DNA of 64,000 nt from assembly GCA_002943765.1 (NCBI GenBank), contig PQWQ01000017.1, positions 949,501-1,013,500 on the forward strand, in the 5' to 3' direction. A program made the translations under genes and the position numbers. Source of the stretch: Psoroptes ovis (Eukaryota > Arthropoda > Arachnida > Sarcoptiformes > Psoroptidae). Positions 9,128-23,100 of this stretch are shown here, one piece after another (position 1 is the stretch's first letter; every line of letters begins with the position of its first letter). The notes under the pieces are model-generated. The model had not been told where the DNA came from. It searched no databases and saw nothing but the letters and a program-made list of their open reading frames with translations.

Positions 9128-12100
9128 TGCTGCTATAAACAAATTACAATCGATTGAATAATTGATTGCTGAGTTTTCTATGAAAAAAAAAGAAAAATTC
9201 AAATTAAAATTTAAAACCTATTTTTTCAAAAATTTGATTCGATTTAATTCAATTTAAATTCAATTCAATACATTTTAGAGCTCAATCAATTGCTGGGGTG
9301 TATTTCTAATTTCGTTTCTTCATTCTTCTCTGATTACATTTAGGTTGATTGGTGTGAAATTCAAAGAATGAGACAAACAAAAAAACCAACAATTTAGTTA
9401 CGCTTATCGATTGATTGATTAGTCATGTTTTGGTTATTATTGATGATTGTTGTTCGGTTATTTTAGTTGTGTTTTGTTGATTCGTTCATTGAATTTCATT
9501 TGATTTCATTCACATTTTTCTCGACACCAACCGAGTCTAAAATTCATTTCCGAATCAATTATTGATCGAATTTGATGGATTTTTTTTTCGCTGTTGTTTG
9601 TTGGCCAAAGATTTCAATTTATTTTTCGTTAATTTCTTTTCCTATTTATGGAATTCTCGTGTTTTTTAATTGGGAAATTTTCGTTTTTTTTTTTTTTTTT
9701 GCTCAATGCGGGTGATTTTCCTAGGAATCATCCTAATTCGCTTTTAATGATTTGATATTTTTTCTCGGTACCATTTTCCGTGCCCAATTCTCGTCTTCGT
9801 TTAAACAAACGGAAATCAATTTGAATCAAATTAAATTTCAAATAATAAAAATCAAATGGCTATTTACACTTTTCGATATTGCTAAAGTGAAAATAGTTTG
9901 ACAAATGGAAATTGATAAACATTCGATTCCGATGAACTGATTCGATTTTGATTTAATTTCAAAATTAAATTTGATTTAATTTATTTTGATTTTGATCCAA
10001 AAAATCTAATTTTTAATTGCAATGAACTAAGAAAATATGAATGAATGATTGATTCAAAAGATTAATCTTTCCATTAGTTTTGATATCAATGAAAACAATG
10101 AAACAACAACAAAAAAAAATTCAAAAAAATGAAATGGTAAGTTTTTAATATAAAAAATCCCCGTTAAATTTTATCTTAAATTGATAAATTTTAGCGAAAA
10201 AAATGAGCATTTCATTTTTGCCTAATTTTATTAGCTTTTTTCATTGAATAAAATCATTTCAAGAACAACTCTAGCGCTACTAAAATGAAAATGTACTGAA
10301 AATGCACTAAGGATTAATAATTATTATTATCATTATTATTAATAATTTTTAATAAAATATGATTATTATTACTATAATGATAATAATAATTTTCAATAAA
10401 ATTACACTGATGTTATTGATATACGAAAAAATACCTTCTGGAAAAAAAGTGAATTAAATCACATTTAGATTATCAACTAACATAAACATCGATTAACTGA
10501 CTACTGTTGCAGTGAAAATTGAAGTAAACAATATCAACAACAAAATGCACTCGAATGTCGATAGACAGTTCAAAATTAAATATACTGAAATGAATGAATA
10601 AATAAATTTCTTGAAAAGAGAAAGGATAAACACTGATTTATGTAATAAAATATCAACAACAATAATAACGGCAGCTAAAACAACAAAAATAAAATTTCAA
10701 AAAAATAAACAGGAAATATCCATATGACGATCATCAAAATGGTTGATAATCATTTCTAATATAAAATATGTATATAAGTGTCTAGATTTAAATGTACACA
10801 ATCAATTTATGGTATGTATGATAATTATAATTATAATAATAAATATTTATTTACGTTATGATTATTTTTTTTCAATTTTAAATGCATACATCATCATCAT
10901 TTGCATCATTTTGACCTTTTTCATTATTATTATTATTGTTATATTAGTTATCATCAAGCGAAAAAATTCATGAGAATTTTGTTGTTGTTTTTCGTTTTTA
11001 ATTGTGTTGGAGGATATTTCTGCGAATTTTTATCAGCATTTATCGAAAGAGAAAATAATCAAAGAAAAAAATTACGTAATCAAGAAAAACGAAAAAAAAT
11101 GATTCATTCTTTTCAATTCACAAATTAATTTTTTTACATTTTTTTTTTGAATATGTGCAATCATTTAATTTGTTTAATTGATCAAAGCACTTAAAAGAAA
11201 AAAGCAACAGGTGAAATCACTTTTTTCATTCATCTCATTATTATTATTATTGATCATAATGACTGATAAAGGGTTGCGTTTGACTGATTTTTTTTCTCGC
11301 TTTCGATAATCATTACATATATTAACCATCGATCTAGTAATCGATGCAGAGAAAAAAATTTTAGATAAATAGATAATCCATTAAACTACTGTTATTAATC
11401 TTGGAAATCAATTGCAATTTGACAGAATTTTTTTTTTTTGAAAAAGAAAAATGGATAACGAAAAAAAAATGTGATAACTGAATTGCAATCAAATTAAATT
11501 CAAAAAAAAAATCATTCAACATTTTCATGACAATTGAATTGAAAAATAATGTAAAAAATCAAAATAGTTTTAAAAATATCGATAGAAAAATGGACTTATA
11601 ACAGCAAGAAATTTCAAAAATTAATCATGATCTTGGTCATCGTAGAATCATTAATCCACAAATGAGTCAAAAAATATTCAAAGCTCGATCAATCCTTTCA
11701 CAAAATTTTCATGAAGAAAATTTGTCGCTATTATTCTTGGAAATACAGTAAAATGTTCATCAAAAACTGTCAGCAATAGCAGCACCTAAAAAAAATCAAT
11801 GATTACAACAACACAAAGTATCAACAATTTTGTTGCGATCAAAATTTTATAATAATGAAATATTCATTTATATTATTAGCGTATAAAATTATATGTAAAG
11901 GCGTCATCATTCATCATTATGTTTGTGTTTTTCTTTTTGAAAATGTGCAATTTGTAATAATGCATATAAATGTAAATGTATGTGATAAGTGAATTTTTTT
12001 TTTTTTTTTTGATTTTGTTTTAAGTGGAAAATGTCTGCAAATGTTTTTTATTTATTAATTTATTTATATGTGAAAATGTACAAATAATCATCATCATCAT

Positions 12101-13782
12101 CATCATCATTGAAAAAAAAAAATACTGGAAAACCTGGAAGCCCAACATACAACGATTTAACAAATATCAAATGAATAAAAATAAATGAATGAAAATAAAT
12201 AAATGAATGTTGATGCCGATGATCAATGATGATGAGAAATTTAACCATGGATTTCTACAAAAACTCTTTACTTGTGTTGTTGTAGTTTTAGCTGCATTCG
12301 TTATGTATATTCGTATGTATTTTTCTATTGATTGCAATAATTTTTTTTTTTGCTGATATTTTGATTGAATCATTCATTTATTCATTTGTAATCATACATC
12401 CACACATATATGCACACATATACATTCAATGTAAACACGCATATACTTGGCAAAAAAAAACCTCATACGAAACATCATACGAATCGCAGCGAAAAAAAAT
12501 TGAAATGAAAAAAGCATATTCAATCAAAACCTTTACGTACGTACAACACACATGCAATACATGCGAACACTAATAACAAAAACAACAACAACAACAACAC
12601 AAATGAATTAATTCATACATGAAAAAAAAAAACATTCAAAGCTAATAACGATAATACACAAACACTTATTAATGATAAAGTGAGATATATATTAATACAC
12701 ACACACACAGATGAAAATATTTACAGAAAAAAATTCAAAGTTTTTTTCTCGAAAAAAAAGTGAAAATATACACATTGAAATTGTATGGATTTTCTTGTTT
12801 TATTCTTGCTGCAAGAAAGAAGTTTTAAGAAAAATTAAAAGATGATAAATCCATCCATCATCAAATGAATTGTGAATTCAAACTTTTAAAGATTGAATCA
12901 TTGAATTTTTTTTTCAAATAATTTTGAAAAATCTACATACGAAACAAACATACATTCAAAACACATTTAACTTGTTTTATTTTTTTTTTCTTAAATGAAT
13001 TGAATCAAATGAATGTATAATATCATTGAATATTTATTTATTTATTTATTTATTCAATTTGTTTGTTTGTTTGTGGTAATTTTTTTTTCTGAGAAAAATT
13101 TGAAATTTTTTCTTTTTTCTTTCTTTAAAATTATTTTGATCACAAGATATATGATGATGATGATGATGATCATAGATGTAAATATGATCAAAAATATTAT
13201 AACGATGACGAAGTAAATGAATGTATAATGATATCATTGACTATATGATGAGAGGATAATTATGAATTGTGAGATGAAAAGTAATGTGATAAACTCATCA
13301 TTGTCATCATCATCAACGACATCATCATCATCAATGACAACATCAACAACAATTAAAATTGGATTAAATTTGAATTGAATCAAAATTATCATCGAAATCA
13401 ATTCAAAGTGGAGAATCCAATGGGATTCACCTGGTGATTATCATCAATATCATCGTTTGTCGTTTATTATTTTTCTTTTTAAATCAAATTTTGTCACATG
13501 ATCCAAACATGATGATTGTAGTGTTTTTTAGTTTTTAGTTTTTTTTTTGATCAATCGAAAATATATTTTTTTTATATGCTTCTAAGCAAACAAACAACAA
13601 ATGAAAGGGGCGTATAATTTCGTATTAATCAAGAGTTTAAAAAGAAAAAAAATATATGAAGCATTAAATCATCTTTGCGGCTGTAGTTTTTCGTAATTTT
13701 CCTTTCTCTTTTTTATTTTGTTGCTGATTGAATGAAAAAAAAAAAAAAATGAATTTCAATTGAAAAATTCCACCACCAATTA

Positions 13783-13865
13783 TTTGGTTGTTCGAAAAGT
13801 TTTTTTCCTATTTTCAATATGTTGCTTCATTGATTTGTTCGGCTAAAACTTTTCGGACAACCTAA
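13783..13865. repeat. Palindromic miniature element, copy A
   Basis: Inverted terminal repeats: left arm TGGTTGTTCGAAAAGTTTT and right arm AAAACTTTTCGGACAACCTA differ at two positions. They enclose a ~40 bp centre unlike the arms. From GTTC to the matching GGAC it measures 69 bp. The outermost TTAGGTTGTCC on the right resembles ends of mariner-type DNA transposons (recalled, not searched). Likely a miniature non-autonomous transposon. Confidence 0.6.
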
Positions 13866-16800
13866 TGATTACAAAAGTAGAAAAAATTGGAAAAAAATAC
13901 ATTGAAATCATATGAAATTAGCCAATGAAAAATGTATCAGTCATGTATACAAAATAAACCATAATATAAATAGTATGACACCGACACATTGTTGAACAAA
14001 AAACAATTTCATTATTGACGTATTTTATTTTGTTATAATAGTTGGTTTTCTATATTTTTTTTCAAGTAATTTTAACGAGGTTAGGTACTATGAATAATGA
14101 AATGATAATGATATCATATCATTTCGATGATGGTTGACAATTGATTCGCTTGATGCCATGATGAAGTTTCTTTGTTTATAGCATAAAACCTTTAATGAGC
14201 ATTAATTAGAGCACCATAGAGCGCAAAAGTGTATTCAATCAAATCTTTGGTTGACGATCTATTATTATCTTATTTAATGTCTTGAATCTCAATCTAATGT
14301 TACATATTCTTTTCATGTTCTAGATTGAAATTTTGTAGAAGCATAATGATAAAAGTTCTTCTAGGTTTTTTCATTTTTTTTTTTCTGTAAGAAATTCCTT
14401 TGAATCATTGATGGAAATTTCGAAATAAATGTAAGCAAATTCCACAACAAAACCGATGAATTGAAATCTTTGATTTATTTCAGCATTTATTCATTCATTA
14501 ATTCATTCTACGTGCAACACTCTATGCCAATAACCACTGAAAAAAATCGCAATCATCATCATCATTGCATATGAAAGAAATTTTCCGACCTTGGAAAATA
14601 TTTTTTTTTTCTTTTTCAATTTGATCATTGCTTGTATTTGATGATTTGTTTGTTTGTTTGTGATCGCATGTGTTTGTACATATTTATGTGTTGTTGATGA
14701 TCAAACATCATTCATCATTATCATCATCAACAATCATCGTATATTTGATGGTAACCATGGTCGCCATTACTGCCACCACCACCACCACCATCATCGCTGA
14801 TGCCGCCACCATTTGTTGATTGCTTGATAAATTTTTGATTTTATATGTGTGTATGCGATCATACACACAAGTATACACTTACAATCAAAAATCTTTTTTC
14901 TCATTTAATTGATTTCAATTGAAATTTTCTTGATTTCACATTTCTTTTTTCTAAGTGAATTGCAAAGATATCCTAAATTACCACACTTATTATCAATGAT
15001 TATGGTATTTTGATGATTAATTAATTTGTTTGTTAACTTGTTTGTTAGCTTGCGTTCACAGTGATGATACATATGGCGACAATTAAAATGATGGTGGCCG
15101 ATGGCTGTGATTGGTGGTTTTCGGCATTCACTGATCGCTCATTTGATTACTTTCTCTTATATTCTCCTCTTCAAGAATGGATTTTCTTCTTGATGAACTT
15201 TTTTTTCTCTCCTTTCGATTTCTTATGTATGCAATAATACATGTGGATTCTATCCAATGGATTTTTGTTTACTTTGAGATAATTTTAATTAAAAAAATTT
15301 CAAAAACTTTGATCTGATAAAAATTTCTTTCACTGAAATTCGTTTGCGAAATTTTCACTCCCATAATTGATGGCCACCAGTTTTGAACGGAAAAACCACT
15401 TGTTGCATTTCGTAAAATTTCACCAAGATCCCATTTTGGCCAAGAATGACAAATGTACATTTGATAGTTACATGAGACAAATATTTTTGAAAAAAAAATT
15501 AAGCCAAACAATGATCAATGAAATTGAACATATCGAAATCAATTGTTGAAAATTAGAAAAAAAAATGAATGAATGAATGATTGAATAAAAATCAAATTAC
15601 AAATTCCAAAGTTTAATAAATTAGAAATCAATTTATAATCAATCACAAGTAAACGTTATTGATTGATTATGGAAAATTTATGGAAAATGTAAAAAAAAAT
15701 TGATCAAATGATTCGATTTCTTAGTAGTGGCAAAAATTGATTTGAATTTTCCAACAAAGATCAAAACTACCGAATTTAATATCGAATATTTGGTAAAATT
15801 GATCTGAATTTTGATCAATATTTGATCAACGATAAAACTATTTCCAAGTATTTTACTAATTTCTATTTATTTTATTCATTTTTGTAGATAAAAAATGGTT
15901 TATAAGCGAAAAACTGCAGTCAAACTGTTGATTGATATTGAATTAGATTTCTACATATGAATTAAAATTGAAATTTTGTATGAAGAAAAGTTAAAATTAT
16001 CATTATCATCAGACGATACTTTGTTTATTTGTGGTATTGCGGTCTGGGTAAAACTCTGTAAAAACCTCTGTACAAGTGTACAATAAACACTCGTACTCAT
16101 ATATCGCCTTATTTGATTGGCATCAAATATTCATCATCCACCAATCCATTTACCATCAATCAACAATATTTATGTATGTCTATATTGTATTAGAAATATT
16201 GAATGAAAATTGATAAAAATGAAAACTATGGTATCATAAATAATGAAATAGCGACATAGATAAGATATTATCATCATCATCATCATTTGTGCCATATACA
16301 ATAACAATCAAATGAAATGATCAAATATAATAATATTAATATTAATCACAATAATAATAATAGAGATAATAACATCAATGATGATGATGATGATGACGAT
16401 GATAGTGATAGTAATGATGGCGATGATGATCCAGTTACCAACCAACCAACCAACCACAACTAAATCAACCATACAAGATAATAAACAAACAACTACAGTG
16501 AAACTAAATTAAATCAAAAAATACCACAAGTGTTTATTGTTGTTTCATCGATTCGATTTGATGTACAATCGTTGCTGGTGTGTCACTTTGTATGTACAAT
16601 ATATTGATGTATTTATGTGTATGTGTGTGTAATATAAAGAAAATCTTGGTTATTATTAAATTTTGTTGATTAAATGATGATGATGATGATGATCAAAAAT
16701 AATAATGACAATAATAGCGATAATAAAAATGATGATGATAATAATAAATAAAGAAGAACAAAGAGCAAATCAAATAAAGATAGTAAAAAAAATATATGAT

Positions 16801-17176
16801 GTTGATGATGATGATGATGACGATCAAATTTTTTCATTTATTAATTTTAATAATTTGTTTTATTTGATAAAATTAATTTGTTTTTCTGATTCATATTTCA
16901 TTATAATCATTGGATATTTACTTTTCTCTTCTTCCAATTTCTCAATTCAAAAATTACATTATTTAAATCACATTTAAATTCAATAATTAATAAGATGTGT
17001 ATGTGTTTACTATGTGTGCATTGGTGAAGATTTTTTCTGCAAAATTTTGGCCAATTATAGATTAAATTAAATGATCATCGAAACGATCGTTGCAATAATT
17101 CATACAATCAAGAATATTCGTCAATATCAACTCATTGAAATTTAATTTGATCAAATTTAATTCGATTGATAATTAA

Positions 17177-17188
17177 ATGAATAAATAA
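17177..17188 (+). promoter_or_regulatory. Three-codon upstream ORF before the schnurri start
   Basis: ATG-AAT-AAA-TAA ends two bases before the ATG of the large reading frame. If this stretch is in the mRNA leader, it could lower initiation at the main start. Whether it is transcribed is unknown. Confidence 0.35.
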
Positions 17189-17190
17189 AA

Positions 17191-20100
17191 ATGACGACCA
17201 TAACTGTAACATCACCGATTGTAACATCAATTGTTACATCGACACAATTACAACAACAAGTGCAACAACATTTACATCAAAATAGTCGTCAACAACAGCA
17301 ACAACAATTGTGTTATCCATATTATTATTATTATTATCCTCCAAATCATTTAATTCAACAACAACAACAACATCGACAACAATTAGATAATTCATTTCCA
17401 ATCATTGTTCATGGACATCAACAGCAGCAGCATCAGCAACAGTTACCACAGCACTCGAGAGCCTTATCAATGGAAGATCCATCTAAAATGGATCAATCAT
17501 CGATGATGATGATGATGATGAGAAATAATGATCTCACAAAAAATTCACTAATACAAATTATGGATCTTAATAATCATCAATCACAGAATTTGCAGTTACA
17601 GAATCAGATGCGTACAATCATATTACCATCAACCGTAGCATCGACAACAGCCGCATCATTAACGACAGTAATACAGCCAACCATTACAACAAGATCATCC
17701 TCAAATCGATCGAAACAGCAACAACAACAACCTAAGCAACGAAGTGAACATCGTACTACAATACCGATTAGAAAACAATCAGTGTTTGTTTCACCATCGA
17801 TTTTACCGACGACAACAACAACAACAACGACAACATCGAAAATGTCATCAGTATCAATACCGCAATCAGTGAATCAATCAGAACCAATTCATCAATTATC
17901 AACGAATATTATTAATCATAAATTATCTAATCAAGATATAAGTGAACATATAACAAAATTAATTCAAGAAAATAAAGCAATTTTAGGTGATATCAACAAC
18001 AATAATCATAACCATCAATCGATTAATGATGTTCAACAATCATCATCATCAATTAAAATGGCTACCTCGTTTCAGCAACAAAATCATAAAATAAATAATA
18101 ATAATCATAATCATAATCATCAAAGTAAATCGATAAAAAATTCATCAGCAACAATAACATCGACAAAATATTATCAATCAAGACGTAATTCGGCAGCAAG
18201 TGATTTGAAAAAATATTCACGTTTACAATCAGCTTTATTGGGTGATTCGAATAATCTCAACAATAATGATAATAATAATAAATCAACAAATAAAAAATCA
18301 ATGAATAATCTTGATTATGTTAATCATAATCAAATACCAATTCAATTCTTATTACATCAGCATCAGCAGCAGCCACAACAACAACAATTTCATCCATCTG
18401 TTTATTTAACACAATTGCATCTGCCAACAACGACGGCAACAGTGACAAATTCACCATCATTGTCTGCACAATCATCATCATCATCGGTACCCTTGATCAA
18501 ACAATGGATAACATGTACTACAACAACACTATCAACGATATCTCCATCAACAACAACATGGTCTCAACAATATGGATCTTCATCATCATCATCATCATCA
18601 TCGTCACCATCATCTACATCAGCATCTTCACCATTATCTAATTTATATACGATTTCTGTGCCAAATTTTCCAACGCCAATAGTACCTGTTCATCATAAAA
18701 ATAATAATGGTAATAAATTGACCCATAGTCTATTTCCATCATTATATGAAACAACTGCTACAATGTCGCAAACGCAACAACATTGTCAACCTCTAATAAT
18801 TAATCGACATTCCATCATAAATGTACATAATGATGATGAAAATATGACAAAAATTATTGGATTAAATGGTGATGCACAAGTGAATTTTATCGATAGAAAA
18901 TCGCTGAATATAAACAATATTGATAATAACAATGATAATCATTTGATGGATACAAAAAATTGTTTAGTCAGAAATTTATTATTAAATTCAACACAGAATA
19001 ATAATAATAATAATAATAATGATGATAATAATACTAAAAATAATTTGACAAATCATTTAATAATTAATGATAAAAATAATCAAATAACAAAAAATCAAAT
19101 GATCTCTAAGAATAATAGTAATAATGTTGATAATGGTATACATTTAATTAATAATAAAATTAATGATCATCGATCTGATGTTAGTGACTATCATAATAAT
19201 AACCAAAATAATGATGAACAAAAATGTATAATTAAAGATTTGCTATTAAAATCACCATCACCTTCATCGAATAAAAAACATAATAATGTTGATAATCAAA
19301 TCAATAACAAGTATCGAGAATCTGCCGAAAAAATTTCTACTATTCCAATATCAACAACACCGTTATCAACAGTGATTACCAATACGTTAGATTCAAACTT
19401 ATATTTGCCACCAAGAAAGAAAAGTCGATGTTTATCGACGACATCATCATCATTGAATAATGGACAAACGGAAATTTCTTTGCCGCAACACCAACAGCAA
19501 CAATCATCGACTATGTTAACACCAGCAATGCATAAATGTCGATATTGTTCCTTATCGTTTCGACAAGAACAAAATCTTGAAATACATCAAAAATATTATT
19601 GTTGTGGTAATCAACAGTTGTCGAATAGGGGTGATAATAATCAAATCGAATCTAAAGAATCAGCAGGGATCAATCAAAACCAGATCCCATCATCATCTAC
19701 TCAGACAACGCCTTCTACAGCGACTATAACCAATCCGAAAAATCAGCAACAAGCGCAACGTGAACGAAAATTGTGTGTGCTTGAACGGCCATCAATCATA
19801 ATTAATCAATCAATGATGAATAGTAATCTAAATTTCAATAATAATGGTTCTGGGCTCAAAAAAGATGAAGAATTTTTAAGACCATCCGCATCACCGTCTT
19901 TGACATCAGTGATTCCTTCATCGATAACAACAACAACGACAACATCGAAATATAATTTCGGTAACATTCTTAAAACAAAATTATTATCTGGTTTTCATAC
20001 AAATCATTATAACGGTGATTATGATTATGCTGATTATGATGATGATTATGAATATGATGACGATGATAATGAATCAATAAATTCATCAACATCTTCATCG

Positions 20101-23100
20101 ACTTCTTATCGATGCCCAAGACATCGAAAATATTTGAAAAAGAATGAACATTTCCTATTGAAAAAGCGTAAAACATCTGAACCAGCATTTCGTCATTCAA
20201 ATTTCAATGGTAACTTTTCATTATATTTGAATTAAGAAAATTTTAATAATTTTTTGTATTTTGTAATTTCCTTTAAAATTTCAAGATTATACTCAACGTG
20301 AAACAGTCATCAATGAACATCGTGATCATGTCTTAAAACGTCAAACACAGCAAACAAAATTGGAGGTAATACCGGCATATATGCCATATTTGATGAGTCC
20401 ATCAACAAAAATAACGCTCAAAGGTCCGATATTATTTCCGATGCTTCAAAATTTGTTAGATAACAAAACTAATTATGAGTTTATATTGGATTCAAATCAA
20501 AATGTTAATGATTCCATGGAAAAGAATGATGAAATTGAACAAAAATTCATAATAAAACATGAAGAAGAATTGAAAATTGAACAATACATTGCCAAGTTAG
20601 TTAATGATCTGATTGAGAGTTTAGAATTTGATGAACAAATCAATGAAACAATGAATGATATATTAGATTCATTAAATGATAATAAATCGATGCAATCAAA
20701 ACCAGTCACTAAAATTGAACGTCCAAAAACATTAGCACTAATGAATATGGAGAATAGCAATAGCGATAATGACCAAAAATTGTCGAATCGTAAATTGTCG
20801 GTATTAATTAATCAGTGTTCAATAATCACTAATGATAATCATAATTCAAATACAATCAATAATATTTTTAATAATGATTATATAAAACGAACAAAATTAT
20901 TACCATCAACATTAATATCACCAGATACGCCTAGATCTAAACAAAAATATCAAGAATTATTTTTAGATGGAAATTCATACACAAATTTAGGTTTAAAAGT
21001 TACGCTACGTCCAACATATTGTTGCATATATCGTTTACAACCAATGTATGTGATGCAAGAAGCAAATCCACAATTGTCAATGTATTCACAATGGTCAATA
21101 CAACCAGTACCAGATGATCATATATTGAAAAAATTGAAATCACCAAGTCAATTATTATCGGCATATAATTCGAATGAGGCGGTGTTTTATAATAATCGTT
21201 ATTATTGTAATAGCAATAATAATCATAATAATTTAACAATACCCATAATAAACAAAACGGCAATGAAAACAACGGTAGCAGACCAAAATATTACCGATTT
21301 CATTACCGATGTTATGAATGTTCAATATGGTGAAAATATTGATGAAAGCAATGAAACGAGTAAGGAGGAGCAAAAAATCCCATCATCAACAGCAGTTGAT
21401 TGCAAAAACATCGAAGAATTTTTGAAACAAATTAAATTACGTTTAAATTTAAATCCCGTCGATGATCAACAACAATCGACGAACCGATTAAATACCGATG
21501 ATAATAATGATAAAAATAATGTTGAAAAATTGAAATTAACCAAACGTATATTCAAAACAATTATATGGTCTATCGATAATGAGATTGTTGATCGTATTTA
21601 TAATACATCGACACCATCTAAATTAATTTTAATTAATTCAACTTATTATCATTTGCAACAACAACAACGAAACGCTAATCATCAGCTGAAACATAAATCA
21701 TTGAATTCGCAATTTCAGCAAAACAATAAAATGATTTTCAATAATTTCGACAATGATAATAAACAAATAATTATGTTTCAAAACAATGGTCATCGATCAA
21801 ATGATGATTTTATTTATATTATGTCAAAAATGCCAACAAATTGTTATGTACCGAATGTTCAACAAATTATGTCATCTATAACAACAAATTTAGCATCAAG
21901 AAAATTTTCCGATTGTATTGGTTTGAAGCAAAAAAATAATTATCTATTGATTAATCATACAAATTCAACAACATTTAATAATAATAATACAAATTTCGAT
22001 GATTATTTTCTTAATCGTGGTAATCATCATCATCATCGTTCATCATTTAGCAATAATAATAGTAACAATGATCAAATGCCGAAAAGAATTAAAATATTTG
22101 AAGGTAAGTCATCAATTTTATTTTTTTTTTTTTTTTTGTTTTAATTTTTATTTTAATTAAATTCTCATATTAATTAAATTGGAAATTTTGAAATCTGTCC
22201 AAAAACAAACAAAATCAAATTTAAAGGTACCGAAAAAGGGTTCCAAGAAGGTTAAACAAATATTTTCCTCATTAATTCAAAAGTATTTTATGCAAATTTT
22301 TGTCATAGAAAATGATTTTTTTTTATGTTACAAATTATTCAAAAAGTGATGGGATTTTTTTTCTTTTTTTTCCATCTTCGCTGCATCCAATGATGTCTCT
22401 GTGTGCTAGGAACCATTCGAAAAAAAACTGTTCATTTAATTTATTGGTGAAAAACCATTCAAATCATTTGAATCTTTTCTCTTTCTATTTTCACATTTAA
22501 AGAAAGTGTTTGAAATGTTCACATTCAACGCATTTGAAATCGATTATCATCAATATAATTGCATTCAAAGCATATTCAAAATGATTGTCTCATTATTATT
22601 ATTATTATTTGTATTTGGATTTGAATACAAAAAAAAATTCTCTGGAAATTTAAATATTTTTTTTCTCCAAATATTATTATCCTACAAGGATGAAATCAAT
22701 TTTCAAAAAAAAAATTTTTTTCTCACACACACCTGAATCAATAAGTGATATTACCTTCTTTTAAAAAAAAGGTAGTGAAAGGGTGAAAATGATTTCATTT
22801 TTTCGATTGAATATGAATTAAATCTGAACAAGATGTGATAACTTTGAATATATGACAAACATATGAGCAACTCTTTCACGAAACCTTGAAATGTTTCAAT
22901 GATTGATTTCATTGAAAATGGTCTATGAATGAATGATTTGAATGAACTGAATGATTGAAATTTAGAATGAAATCCTTGAACAAGAAATCTTGAATCCAGG
23001 AAGAAATTTTCAATTGAATTTCTTCATTTTTCTATTTATTCAAATTTGAATATTTTAAGAAATTCCTGGAATTTTGAAAACCCTTTGATACCCTTTTTTG

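Larger units (their letters stand above)
9128..17190. other. 8 kb gene-free region upstream of schnurri
   Basis: AT-rich DNA full of short tandem repeats: TCA/GAT triplets (12088-12109, 13154-13170, 16262-16284), TTTA and GTTT runs (13031-13075), CCAA repeats (16437-16453). One palindromic element lies at 13783-13865. Less AT-rich patches occur at 14745-14815 (CCACCACCA tract), 15060-15150 and 15370-15470. The largest opposed frames (15269-15511 on -, 15367-15549 on +) do not resemble any protein I know. Non-coding first exons and enhancers of schnurri may be here, but nothing in the sequence proves it. Confidence 0.6.

Noticed and set aside
13783..13865. Palindromic elements as transcription terminators or a CRISPR array
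   Set aside because: They are scattered kilobases apart in a eukaryotic nuclear genome, not clustered with equal spacers, and not placed at gene ends.
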